From the NCBI GenBank assembly GCA_035771165.1, contig JAWNZC010000003.1:1468501-1532500 (forward strand): a DNA stretch of 64,000 nt, written 5' to 3'. The DNA is from Paragorgia papillata (lineage: Eukaryota > Cnidaria > Anthozoa > Scleralcyonacea > Coralliidae). A program made the position numbers and the translations under genes. The notes beneath the pieces are model-generated. The model was not told where the DNA came from, did not search any database, and worked only from the letters and a program-made list of their open reading frames with translations. Positions 11,588 to 21,805 of this stretch are shown here, in pieces (the stretch's first letter is position 1; the number at the start of each line of letters is the position of its first letter).

Positions 11588-11789
11588 AGCGTCAACTAAA
11601 AAAAATTTAAGAAATATTTTTTATTTAATACTTTTTTTATCCAAAAAAAACTATATAATAAGAACGATTTAGCTTTGAATTACAGAAAAAAATTAATTAA
11701 ATGAATAAAAATGGAAACAATGGTAGGTTTTCATATGGATTAAAAAAAGAATAGTCGGGAATTACTACGAGGATATTTAAAAAATCTAA

Positions 11790-12197
11790 GAGACTATTTT
11801 AGTTGATGAAACATTGGGTGAAAGATATAACAAAGAAGAAAACACAAAAAAATACCTAAAATGGTGGTATTTCAACCTCATACGTTACGTTCATCGTGCA
11901 GCAACTATGGAGGGTCGTCTTGAAAAATTACGTTCACAAATTACTGATAATGAAAAAGAAGAAATATCCAATATTTTGAAAGTATTAACAGAAGCAATTA
12001 ATATTTTCAGAAGACAAAGACTTCAATACAGTGTAGATGGAACATTAGATAACAAAATAATAACAAGTGTAATTATGATAAAACATGTAATTCACAAATT
12101 AGAAAAAATTGTACAATGTCAACCGTTGATATCGAATGTACATTTACTCGATAAGCACTTTGTTACTTGGGAAGATTGTCTTTCAATAGCTCAATAA
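11790..12197 (+). CDS. Unknown helical protein, 5' end degraded
   Basis: The frame opens after a stop at 11787-11789 and runs to 12197, with no ATG near its start, so the N-terminus has been lost or lies in a neighbouring frame (an open frame with ATG lies upstream near 11735). The product is rich in charged and aliphatic residues with heptad-like spacing (EGRLEKLRSQITDNEKEEI), so it is probably an all-helical protein. It converges on the minus-strand ORF at 12183, with the last codons overlapping. No family recognised. Confidence 0.35.
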   Translation, partial: ETILVDETLGERYNKEENTKKYLKWWYFNLIRYVHRAATMEGRLEKLRSQITDNEKEEISNILKVLTEAINIFRRQRLQYSVDGTLDNKIITSVIMIKHVIHKLEKIVQCQPLISNVHLLDKHFVTWEDCLSIAQ

Positions 12198-12590
12198 TAA
12201 TTGTTTAAAATATTCATAATTCTCTTCACAAATTATTCTTTTGTGAAATGTACAGTTCAGTTTCTTTTGCATCTCTTTATATTCTTTTTGATAATTCTTT
12301 ACATATCGATGTTTGTATTTTATAAAATATTCATTAAAACGTTTACAAACTTCTTCATTGTTAGTCTTTAAGTTATCTAACACAATAGGTAGAAACAACT
12401 CGATCTTCTTCTTATGATCAATACAACACCCACACATCGTTTCCCATATTTGCACTATCTCTTCATTAATCACCTCAATATAGACTGTTCTTAATATTTC
12501 TGAACAAAAGTCTATGTTTCCATCATCATCATTAATTAAATGTATTCTCCAAAACAAGAAAAGAACAACTTCTTTTGAGAATTCATGATT
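12183..12590 (-). CDS. Unknown Polinton-block protein
   Basis: The frame is open from about 12590 on the minus strand without a clear ATG (it reads through FSKEVVLFLFWRIHLIND) and ends at 12183. A CGCC cysteine cluster lies mid-protein, and the C-terminal half is lysine-rich and helical. It overlaps tail to tail with the plus-strand ORF ending at 12197. The start may lie at an ATG in another frame near 12583, which would imply one indel. Function unknown. Confidence 0.35.
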   Translation of the reverse strand, partial: NHEFSKEVVLFLFWRIHLINDDDGNIDFCSEILRTVYIEVINEEIVQIWETMCGCCIDHKKKIELFLPIVLDNLKTNNEEVCKRFNEYFIKYKHRYVKNYQKEYKEMQKKLNCTFHKRIICEENYEYFKQLLLSY

Positions 12591-12730
12591 TTTTTAACCT
12601 TTACCTAATTTTTTCAATCCCTTTTATAATAAAATTTTATTTTTTTTCCCCTTTAACCATATTAGGGTTAAGATTTCCCTATATAATCGATGTGTAATTT
12701 TCTTCTATTAATTAATTTCCTCCTTTCATC

Positions 12731-13888
12731 ATGAATAAAAGGAAAAATAATAATAATGATAATAATGTACATAAAAAAGTAAAAACAAAAGAAGAAGAAG
12801 AAGAAGATGAAGAAGAAGATGATGAAGAAGAAGAAGAAGAAGAAGAAGAAGAAGATGAAGAAGAAGAAGAAGATGATAATATTGCTAAATGGAAATGGAT
12901 TTTCACAATGATACCAGCATTCCGTAATTTTTCTAACCGTTACTTTGGATATATGTACTGGTGTCTAGGGCTTTTACATCTATATTCTGGTGGATTTATA
13001 AAATTAATTGAAAGAAATGAACCGGATACAGAAACGTATGAAGAACGCCGTGAAGATGGTCCATACCCGTTCTGGTTATTCAACAGAACTCCAAATAACA
13101 TGTATAAAGTTGAAAAAAATGTTTTACCTTATGTGACTATATCGAACGGATTAAATTACTTTTTAACGCCAGATATGACTTTTTTTAACAATGATGATAA
13201 ATGGGCTGTAAGATTCGATAAGAATTTAAAAGAATTCATACTATATGATAATAGATTCTTTTATTCTTTTTTTCCAAAAAAATCACTAATTAACGAATAT
13301 TATTTTCAAATGCTTACATGTAATTTTGAAAATTTTGAAAACAAAAAAATTCCACAAAATTGGTATAATATTCTTGTGTGTAAAACACAATCAACACCTC
13401 CGACAATGTGTACACCCTTTACAGCATGTTTATATAAAGGGGATTGTTTAGATGAAAAAACATTCAACATCTATTCATTATTATCAAATCCTATTTTATT
13501 CGAGAATCAGTTAAAGGTTTGTTTTTTTCTATTTTCCATAGCACCAAATCTTTTTTATCAATCCGTTACATGTTTCGATCAGATATGCGGAATTGAAGAA
13601 ATATACAATATCGCGTTATGTTTTTTATGTTACTGTAATGCTCACAACCCGACCGGAACGTTGCGATGAAAACGAAAATATTTATATGATTGTCGTAATA
13701 TGATTCCTCATATTAATATTTTATACAATACTGGTTCAGCGAATGTCGATATCAGCTGTAGATATAAAAATTGTCGACAAAACGGAACAAGGCCTGAAAC
13801 AGAGTGCGGCTATGAAATGTACGAAATTAATGAACAATCTGACGAAGAAACAGAAAACGAAAAAAAACGAAAAATAATTTACACATGA
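12731..13888 (+). pseudogene. Large protein with Asp/Glu-rich leader, nonsense codon at 13667
   Basis: ATG at 12731, stop TGA at 13667-13669; the same frame then stays open to 13888. The N-terminus has a basic KRK patch followed by an almost pure Glu/Asp tract of about 35 residues (GAA/GAT repeats, 12790-12872). A 250-residue body with many aromatic residues follows, then a Cys-rich segment (CFLCYCNAHNPTG before the stop, CRYKNC after it). The TGA follows CGA and could be a decayed arginine or other codon. The charged leader could be a nuclear or chaperone-like acidic region. No family recognised. Composition matches the virus-like neighbours. Confidence 0.45.
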
Positions 13889-14139
13889 GAACCTCAAACT
13901 TTTCATCATTGCGAGGATCATAATGAACGTGATGACGATATTATATAATTTTTTACTCTTGATAAAGATAGTTATATTCGAATCGAAAAGGGTTATTACA
14001 ACCAAGTTTTTGATTGCGTTAATTCACTCATTTCAAATTTATCACCAGAAACTATTATACAATTTAAAAATGATTTTAAAAAGTTTACATTTACGGAAGA
14101 AAAACCAAACATTTATTTTTGAATTTTTTCCCCTTTTAA

Positions 14140-14553
14140 TCACTGTAACATATCATTCAACTTATTAAATGTAGATATATAAATTTCTCTATCTTCAAAA
14201 ACAAAAATATTCTTTTGTAATAATTCTAATTCTGTACATAAATTTTTGTGTTGTTCAAATGTTTTTATTTTACAAAATAAATCATTATTTAATATAGCGA
14301 ATAAAGTTTTCCCTATACGACCATTACCATCCGAAAACGGATGAATATACTCCAATGAAAAATATACACGCGATATAATTAATTCACTTAAAGAATTATT
14401 AATATAAAATTCATCTAATAATCTCATGTATTCGTCTATATATTCGGGTAGAGGAGGATAATGGTTTCCTATAATTCTTCTAAATTTTGAATATTCACCA
14501 CCATTTTTCATACAATATTTATGTAAAAAAATACATATTTCACTAATCTTCAT
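14140..14553 (-). CDS. Fic-domain protein
   Basis: Fic proteins transfer AMP or a related group onto target proteins. ATG at 14551-14553, 137 codons, no internal stop. The core Fic loop is HPFSDGNGRIGK (about residues 70-81), matching HxFx(D/E)GNGRxxR with the catalytic His, the Asp and the GNGR anion-binding turn. Only the last Arg is replaced by Lys. The N-terminal half has the usual helix with a GEYSKFRRIIGNHYPPLPE segment, like the G-x-YR...PP signature before the Fic core. No inhibitory motif (S/T)xxxE(G/N) is evident in this short protein. It lies just downstream of a putative membrane/Bcl-2-like gene on the same strand. A host or bacterial origin is possible, but its AT-rich codon use matches the virus-like block. 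Confidence 0.8.
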   Translation of the reverse strand: MKISEICIFLHKYCMKNGGEYSKFRRIIGNHYPPLPEYIDEYMRLLDEFYINNSLSELIISRVYFSLEYIHPFSDGNGRIGKTLFAILNNDLFCKIKTFEQHKNLCTELELLQKNIFVFEDREIYISTFNKLNDMLQ

Positions 14554-14556
14554 TTT

Positions 14557-14899
14557 TTATTTTTTTTTATTTTTGGAATAAAAAATATTGATAGCATTAC
14601 TCAATTTTCCACAAGAATACCAAAAAAAATAAAATACTATTACTAAAGAAGACGTAAGAAATGTTACAAATAAATAGTCTTTTTTAATATTTTCTCTTGC
14701 TCTTCTTCTTTTAATTTCACGTTCTAAATAATCTGTAGCTTTTAAATCAACCACTGTCAATTTCACAAGAAATTTTATTTCTTCTTCTGTTAATTCTCCA
14801 GAGCAAAATATAATTAGAGCATAAAAAGCTAGAATTCTTCCCTCGTTCAAGATCTCCAACTCACGGTAAATTTGTTGTAACTGCTCAAACGTGAAGAAG
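14557..14899 (-). pseudogene. Possible Bcl-2-like membrane protein, C-terminal part
   Basis: The frame is open from the Kolobok target site (14899) to 14557; the apparent start at 14859 is only a TTG. It contains LEILNEGRILAFYAL, which resembles the BH1 motif (NWGRIVAF) of Bcl-2 proteins, then helical acidic and basic segments. Near the C-terminus is a hydrophobic stretch (FVTFLTSSLVIVFYFFW) suited to tail anchoring. Bcl-2 homologues usually have this order. BH2 and BH3 are not obvious, so the assignment is tentative. The N-terminal part is at 20898-21129, and the phase is preserved across the TTAA insertion site. The stop is four bases from the Fic ATG. Confidence 0.4.
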
Positions 14900-14903
14900 T
14901 TAA

Positions 14904-15075
14904 AGTGCCTATATCACTCATGGGATCTTTATGGATTTGGAAAGAGCACAAAAAATTAGTATAGAAAGTCTAGATCCTTTTTTGATATAAAACAATAATT
15001 TCTGAGATATCGGGCTTCAAACAGGGCATTTTTGAAAAAAAGGTGTGTTGCTCGGGGGACTGGGACTCAGGAACC
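14904..15075 (+). repeat. Left terminal inverted repeat of the Kolobok
   Basis: Matches the reverse complement of 20712-20893 with a few mismatches and short A-run differences. The inner boundary is the string GGGACTCAGGAACC. The TIR is unusually long for a coding transposon and contains TCGGGGGACTGGGACTC near its inner edge. Confidence 0.9.
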
Positions 15076-15158
15076 GGTCTTTGGTCAAATACTATAAAAC
15101 CTATTACGTTTTTGCTTAGCGGCTGACAAAAACGCAAATATTTCAGAGATAAATTTTT

Positions 15159-16150
15159 ATGTCTAGCTCAGAATCGTTCTCTAGTTCTGACGAGGGCTCC
15201 TACGGTTTCCCTGAATACGAAATTGAAGATGAAACATGGGAAACGACGTCCAATGATGGATATGAAAGTGAGCCTTCGTATGCCGTCGAGGAAGAACTAC
15301 GAGACGATGAGGACGTTTTAGCATACACTGATGAGCCTTTAGCTGACGATTCGTGGGTCGAAGAATATATGCAAAGGCAAGAACAACATACCCGGGAAAT
15401 AGAAGAATTAAGTCTTCGATTAAGCGGAGAAAACCCAGTGAGCTCTTGGTAAGATAATCAAACAATTTTCTATTTGTAAATATTGTGTGGCCGCCATATT
15501 CATATTGGATTTTTTCAAAAGACCACAACTAAAGTACACTGTATACCTTTTCTAGGTGCAATTGTGGTAACTGCAATACCGAAAATTTAGTAGAGGCAAA
15601 GGAATGTCGCTGTTGCACTGAATTACCAAACTGTGTCGCTGCATTGTCTATTGTAAACAAAGATGTTTCTGAGTCTTCTGATGACGACGCCACGAACACC
15701 CAACAAATGTGCATCACAAATCACCCTGGATTCGACGCAATTTGTCTCAACAGATGGTCTCTGGAACTCGCTTCGGATAATTTTAAAACGCGTACCGGAC
15801 AGAAATATCGACAAGTTGATTCAAAGGATAGGTCAGTTTCCACTTATATATTAAAATATAAAACTGATTAAAACATGATATAATTTAGATTGTAATCTGA
15901 GATCATTTTTATCTCTATTCCTTAATACTGCAACCTTTGTACTATAAAAAGTAAATATATAACCCTATGGCTCTGTGTTTTCAGGTTTCTTCGTGTGGTG
16001 GCATACAGACAATTCACACGACTTGTTCATGGCCGTTTAAAAGACAAGCGAATACCATTGCCAGCTTGTGCTTACCATGCTATCCGCACATCCTTCAATG
16101 AAAAGGAAGACGACTTCAAAGGATATGAAGATCTGGAGGAAGAGGACTAA
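15159..16150 (+). CDS. Kolobok-borne protein with P2X7 ballast-like C-terminal domain
   Basis: Three exons: 15159-15448, 15556-15831 and 15985-16150, all with GT-AG borders and phases that match. The first exon encodes an acidic Ser/Glu-rich leader starting MSSSESFSSSDEG. The second starts WCNCGNC and carries CRCCTELP, CITNHPGFDAICLNRW. The third has the FLRVVAYRQFTRLVHGRL motif and a basic-acidic end. This order (CxCxxC, CxCC, CITxH..F..xCLN, AYRQF..W/L.HG.LG) is that of the zinc-binding cytoplasmic ballast domain of vertebrate P2X7 receptors, here without any channel domain. Its job in transposition is unknown; DNA or nucleotide binding is conceivable. No stop or frameshift is seen. Confidence 0.8.
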
Positions 16151-16306
16151 ACTCACTATAAATATATAGCACTTTAATACCACATAAAATTATCAACGTT
16201 TATAGCACATAGTAACATATTTTGATTTATTTTTTTACAAAAACTGAAAAACACTCGGATAATAATCTATTTTATATAAACAATTGCACACTGCTCTTTT
16301 ACAAAC

Positions 16307-19300
16307 TTATTTATTTTGGTTCTTGGGGCAATCTTTAAACTTTTTGTGGCCTTTCATTGGTCTCTTGCATGCTTTGCACTTTGGCTTGCTTCTTGTACTG
16401 TCGCCAGGATTTGAAACCACAACAGCAGGCACTAAAATTGTGAAAAACAATAATAATGACAAATTAATGTATGTTTACATGTTGAGAAATGGTGGTGTCA
16501 GCAGTAATTGCATGCAGTAATACAAATCATACATATATGATAAATCGGAGCATGTAAATATACCTTTAACTTAGCATGAAATATAAGGCTACTAGAGCAA
16601 GTAAACCAACCTACCAGGATTTGTTGGTGGCACATCAACAATGGGCATGCTTTCCCTTCTTTTTCTTCTTCTTGATGGCCTCGGTACGTGGCTGCTGGTC
16701 AAGCATTTTGTTCATTGGGGGTGGTGTTAAATCTTTTAATTCTTTAATTGCCTTCTTTAATTTTTTGTTCATGATTGCATCAATCATTGTTTCATATATT
16801 TCATCTACATAATCTTCAAGAAAGGCAATAATATAACGATGTAATTATTATAGGATGTGCCAAATATGTGCAATGGACTTGTACAAATATAGATCTTTCT
16901 ACTCAGTAAAAAGTGTTGGAGTGTGAAGAGAATGTGATATACATACCAAAATTTTGCTGCACCTTTACATTCCTAACCACAGCCTCTCCATTCTTGAATT
17001 TTGGGTACACAACATGAAGTTGTTCAACGCCATTCTTCATTCTGTTGCTCCGATTTAAATTTTTGTTAAAATGAATAACAGCAAGTGCATGCCTAAATAT
17101 TTCAAAGCAAATTGCGTTGTTAAATATATAAAACATGCAAAATCACTGCCATAATGTTTAATGTGTCCATACCTGCAAAACATTCCTCGATAGCTGTACC
17201 CAATCATTTTTGGCGAAAATTGGTTAAGCACTGAATGGAATCCCTCTCCTCTGACCAAAAGGAGATGCCTTTATACCATTCATCAACCTGGTATTTGTAA
17301 GGGCAGCCAGCATTTTCTCATATGCAATGGAGTCTACAATGGAGATTACAAGAACATTTTTATTATACAATTAAAACTATAATTGTACCTGCATGTTAGG
17401 AAATAGATCCCAGAGGGCTATACATAGCACAGTTACCATACTGTATCATAGATATACAGTACATTGTAGCTACTCACCTTCATCTAGCCACTTGCGTGGT
17501 TGAATCTCATCTGTGCACAATTGTCAAATACAGGGTTTTTGAGATTTTTGTGCTTGTTAACAACATGGCTGAAGAATGATGTAAACTTAGCCAAATAACA
17601 TCACCATTTCCATCTTGTGTTGTCATGGCACTCCAAAATAAGTGGTTTGCACATGGTTTAATCCACTCATTCACAATCTCATTTCCACTCACTTTTCCAA
17701 TCTTTGTCAATACTTTGGTGATTTCTACAGCACAAGAATATACAAAACAAAATACAGGTTGTAATTCAGTGACATATTTCCAAAGCATATTTCTAGATAA
17801 ATTTGATGGCCTTTTCTGAAACATTTCTCTCATAGTCACATAATATCCCCCCCCCCCCTCCTGACAGTCTAAAATGAAATTACCTAGTATGCTTGCAATT
17901 ATAGAGTAGGAAAGGAAATGCAGTAAAAAACTAATTTATTATTTTAACAACATACTCTTCTTTAGATGCCAAATGTCAAAATAATGTTTGATGCTGGTCA
18001 GCTTTTCCCTCATGTGTTTAGCAATTCCTGAATGTCTGTCAGAAACGAAAGTCTTCAGGAGTAAGCCAGTGCCCAGAAGATATTCCATAGCCTGTACAAA
18101 CCCATGGTACTCCATTGCAGTGCTGCTACCCACTTCATTTCTCTATAAATATATAAATTGAATTGTGTAAAGGTATATTCTTGATGGAGATCAGCACATG
18201 TTTTTGCCTTAATCTGTTCGGATGATTGCAAATTTCCCCTGAAGACAGTGATCGTAGTCTCCTACAATTTGTACTTTTACCTGCACCAATGTAAAGTGAA
18301 TGATAAATGGCACTGTACAACAAAATACTGTGTAGGCACAGTACTTGGCACTGTGACCCATGCTGTCATGCCTTCCATCACCAGCTACCATCAGATCACC
18401 TTGGCTTTTCAATGTTGAAATCAATCCCTCTTGATACTTTTTCCAATGGAGGAAGATCCCAGGGAATAATTTTTCCTACAAATATGATATACAAGTACTA
18501 TAAAACACTGCAAAACTCTCTTGGAACCTTGTACCTAACTACCCATGTAAGTAAACCCATCAACTTGCAGTAATTTACCACTGACAAGTAAAATCATCTG
18601 GAGTTAGACAGAGTAAAATAAAAGGCATATTGTCAGCTAAATATTTATTGCTACACTCACACGTTGATGCTTGAAGAAGGTTGAAAGTGAGATGCATTTC
18701 AATCCCATATGCTGGAATACTCTCAGGACTTTGGTGGCTGATGTACCAGCAACAAGTATACCAAATGAAAGCAAAAAATTGCCAGCTGGAACCATTGTCC
18801 CTGTCATATATGGTTGACTGAACCACTTGGTTGTCTTGCCACACTTTGGGTTAGCACATATGGAGGTCACTTCAGCCATCGTACCATTTCCTTGGACTTC
18901 GACAAGAGGGTTGTCACATTTGCAGGCATGGCAAAATTTGAAGAGAGCGAGTAACTGTGTAAAGAACACAATGAACTTTGGCTCTCTTCTCAAATTGGAA
19001 TCATTCAAAAAGATTCTAAAAAAATAACAATTTATTTCAATTATTTCAGTGACTCCTTATAGCTTATGGTGTGTCAACTACTCTTGCATAATATATTGTC
19101 TGTTATAAAGTTGTGTATCCACATACTGATCTTTCTACTCATCAGTACGGTACATGGTCTTTCATGTCCAGTCATTTTTCTGGAATGTTTCCTATGCATT
19201 ATGTTTACATTTATTATCAGGGTTGTCCACTCACCTTTTATGTTGCGGATTTGTCTCATCCTCTGTCTCAGTCTCTGTTGATTCTCCCGGTGTTTCTTGA

Positions 19301-20634
19301 TCATAGCAATCACCTTCATGGAAATCATCTGATGGAGGTATTCCAATGTCTGAGCTGTAATGCTCATCATCACCTGCGATTGTTGTGAGATCACATCTTG
19401 ACGCTGTACTGGGATGAGTATCTTCTCCTGTGTTTTTTCACAATCATAAAAAGTTTGTTACTATGGTTAATTATTGGTGCTGGGTTGCTGCATGGTTTAT
19501 GATATATACGTATGTGCAATCTTATACCCAGAGGCTACAGTGTAGGTTGATCGTATTGCTCTGGGTATGAAATTGCAGTAATGTAAGGCCAAAAGAAATA
19601 AGTACATATGAGTTACCTGAATTTTTTGCAATTTGCATTCTGCAAACTTCCAGCTTGTTTTTTGCAGACAGCCAATCACTCTTGAGCCTCTTATTTTTTA
19701 GCAACAAAGCTTTGCAATTGCTACATTCCCCATGCTATAAAAGACAAAAAATACATTCTTGAAATAGCCTTTTTGTATGTTTACAACACGAGAAACTGTC
19801 ATTAGTATATGGGTGTACAAGGGTTTGCATGACCACTGAAATTTGCCTTGATATAAAGTCACACGTCACTGCATGAAATATGATACAATCTGTTCCAAAG
19901 TCCAAAACACTCACCTCTTTTCTTTTTGTCGAGGTTGAAGGTCCGGGTTCCTCACCAGTTGAAAGTCCTTCCACAAATGTTATCTATAAATGTAGATATT
20001 ATTTAGTTGTAAATACACCAAGCGAATTATACGTTTCAAAATACAATACTCACGTCTGTTGACATAGAAGGCTGAGGTTCTTCAACAGTCGATGGGGGTC
20101 CTTCCGCAAATGCTATCTATAAATTTGCAAGATTTTATATCTTAGATTTAAATACAAACTATTAAAAGTAATAAAATATACAAATATAAAACAAAACCAT
20201 GGAAACGCACACGGTTCGAATACCTAGATTCAAACTAAAACACAATATAACAATATACACGAGATATAAATACACACCTTCCCTCTGTGTTGTATGCGCA
20301 TACTGCGTTCACTATCCAAAGACATCGCTTTAGGCAGCAGAGAAGGCACAGCAGTAACTCCAACTTCATCTCGCTTAAGCTTCGGGATCTTGTACTTCTC
20401 TACAGTGCTCGAACCGTACTCAAAACATTCTTCCGCGAAGTGTTCAGAGCACACAACTGAACTAACACTTGGCAGCCATTTGTCTCTTTTCCGCCGAATG
20501 AAGTCCTCCCATTTCTTTCGTCTGCCTCTCGCAATTTGCCTGCTATCGTCCCAATAAGGTATACGGTATAAAGATATACCTTTTGTCGAACCTGCTGTGT
20601 TGTTACAGCCATAGACAACGCACCGTTCCGGCAT
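16307..20634 (-). CDS. Kolobok transposase with THAP domain, about 13 exons
   Basis: ATG at 20634. Exon 1 (20278-20634) encodes a THAP zinc finger: CVVYGCNNT, a KGISLYRIP turn, WEDFIRRKRDKW and VCSEHF, giving the C2CH pattern. Short linker exons follow near 20056-20117 and 19915-19983 (both with an I-x-F-x-EG..EEP.PS pattern), a coiled-coil exon at 19617-19735 and an acidic exon at about 19233-19429. The catalytic region follows: 18661-19016 (FCHACKCDNPL, WFSQPYMTGTMVPAGNFLLS), 18284-18476 (MVAGDGRHDSMGHSAKYCAY), 17940-18144 (TFVSDRHSGIAKHM, YFDIWHLKKS), then exons near 17480-17860, 17175-17335 and 16945-17095. The last exon (16307-16432) holds a zinc knuckle CKACKRPMKGHKKFKDC. One frameshift is apparent near 16670, in an A/G run. 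DDE residues probably include the Asp of GDGRHD and of SDRH. Confidence 0.8.
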
Positions 20635-20711
20635 TATTTCGAAAAATGCAAAGGATACCACCAGAGAAATGATATGTTTTTTATTTGGAAAGACGGCGTG
20701 CTTGCAAATTA

Positions 20712-20893
20712 GGTTCCTGAGTCCCAGTCCCCCGAGCAACACACCTTTTTTTTGAAAAAGGCGAAAAGTGCCCTGTTTGAGGCCCGATATCTCAGAAACT
20801 ATTGTTTTATATCAAAAAAGGATCTAGACTTTCTATACTAACTTTTTGTGCTCTTTCCAAATCCGTAAAGATCCCATGAGTGATATAGGCACT
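20712..20893 (-). repeat. Right terminal inverted repeat of the Kolobok
   Basis: Inverted match to 14904-15075. The outer end is CCATGAGTGATATAGGCACT immediately followed by the TTAA duplication at 20894-20897. Confidence 0.9.
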
Positions 20894-20897
20894 TTAA

Positions 20898-21129
20898 TGG
20901 CTAATATTCGTTTTTCAGCCGCTGATAGCTTCAAAATGTATTTTTCTAAATACCCATTTTTGTATGTAATTTCTTCGTCTTTAAGTTGTGTAGTAATAAT
21001 ATCCAATATTTTTTTCATTTTTTTTTTATCTGCTTTCTTCAAATCACTTCTATATCTACTTTCCATTAACTCAATATCAACTAAAGCTTCCTTTATACAA
21101 CTTTGTTTATCTATTTTTTTTTTAATCAT
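20898..21129 (-). pseudogene. N-terminal part of the possible Bcl-2-like protein
   Basis: ATG at 21129, reads to the Kolobok target site. Lys/Glu-rich helices (ELMESRYRSDLKKADKKK, AAEKRILA). The last residues before the TTAA are in phase with the frame that restarts at 14899. Beyond 20897 the apparent ORF runs into transposon DNA and is an artefact. BH3 or BH4 motifs are not clear to me, so the family assignment rests on the other half. Confidence 0.4.
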
Positions 21130-21140
21130 AAAAAGACGTC

Positions 21141-21539
21141 TTATTTCTTTAAACTTATTCTCTGCTGTTCGCGTTGCAACCTCTCACGCTGTTTGCGTTC
21201 TCGTTCCATCCTCTCACTCTCCTCTTGTTGACGACGAATCTCATCATCCTCTTCACGTTTCTTTTCATCTTTCTCTTCCTCTAGTCATTTTTGTTCTCGT
21301 TCTCATTCTTCTTCTTTACGTACACGTATACGTTCTTGCTCTTCATGCTCTTCAGCTATTCTTTTCCTTTCAACTACTAAAAAAAAAATATTATACAAAA
21401 TAACTACACTAATCGTTCGGTATTTACGATTAAACTTTTTTTTTTTACCTTCATTTAAATCTTTAGCATCGTAGTCGCAATTTGCTAAGAGTAAGACAAG
21501 CTTTTCAAAACTAGCTTTCACTTCATTTTGCTTATCCAT
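21141..21539 (-). pseudogene. Spliced charged coiled-coil protein of the virus-like block
   Basis: ATG at 21537-21539. Exon 1 (21449-21539) encodes MDKQNEVKASFEKLVLLLAN. A 72-bp intron (21377-21448) has GT-AG ends and a T-rich acceptor. Exon 2 (21141-21376) encodes an almost uninterrupted Glu/Arg/Gln coiled coil (RERKQRERLQREQQR near the end). Two in-frame TGA codons near 21302 and 21287 break exon 2, both fitting decayed CGA or similar codons. It ends 12 bases before the ATG of the Bcl-2-like gene. An intron in a virus-like gene and the coiled coil suggest a structural or host-modulating protein. Function unknown. Confidence 0.45.
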
Positions 21540-21805
21540 CGCGTACAAAATTTACACCGAACTAAAATAATAAATCATTTTTTTCGCTTTTCACTAAATA
21601 AATAATACTCCATATATGGTGATTTTTTGAAAAAAAAAAATTAAAAAAATTAACCTTTAACCTCGCTTCTTTCTTATTTTTTCAAGAAACATATCTTTCA
21701 CCATATATGGGCATAAGTAATATCAACCTTTGTACTTATAAATCTATCTTTCACCATTTAGAGTGTTGTTACTAGGTATTAAAACAATAACAACTTTAAT
21801 CAAAA

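Larger units (their letters stand above)
14904..20893. mobile_element. Kolobok DNA transposon with TTAA target duplication
   Basis: Exact 4-bp duplications TTAA flank it (14900-14903 and 20894-20897). Both ends read AGTGCCTATATCACTCATGG inward and the inverted repeats extend about 170-180 bp. The element is 5990 bp and holds two genes: a THAP-domain transposase on the minus strand and a ballast/P2X7-C-like protein on the plus strand, divergent from the left end. TTAA duplication plus a THAP transposase defines Kolobok. It split a virus-derived ORF. Confidence 0.9.

Noticed and set aside
12712..12906. Poly-Ser open frame
   Set aside because: Antisense reading of the GAA/GAT tract of the acidic protein; a shadow ORF.
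20833..20897. C-terminal extension of the Bcl-2-like N-terminal ORF
   Set aside because: This part is Kolobok TIR sequence read through past the TTAA junction.
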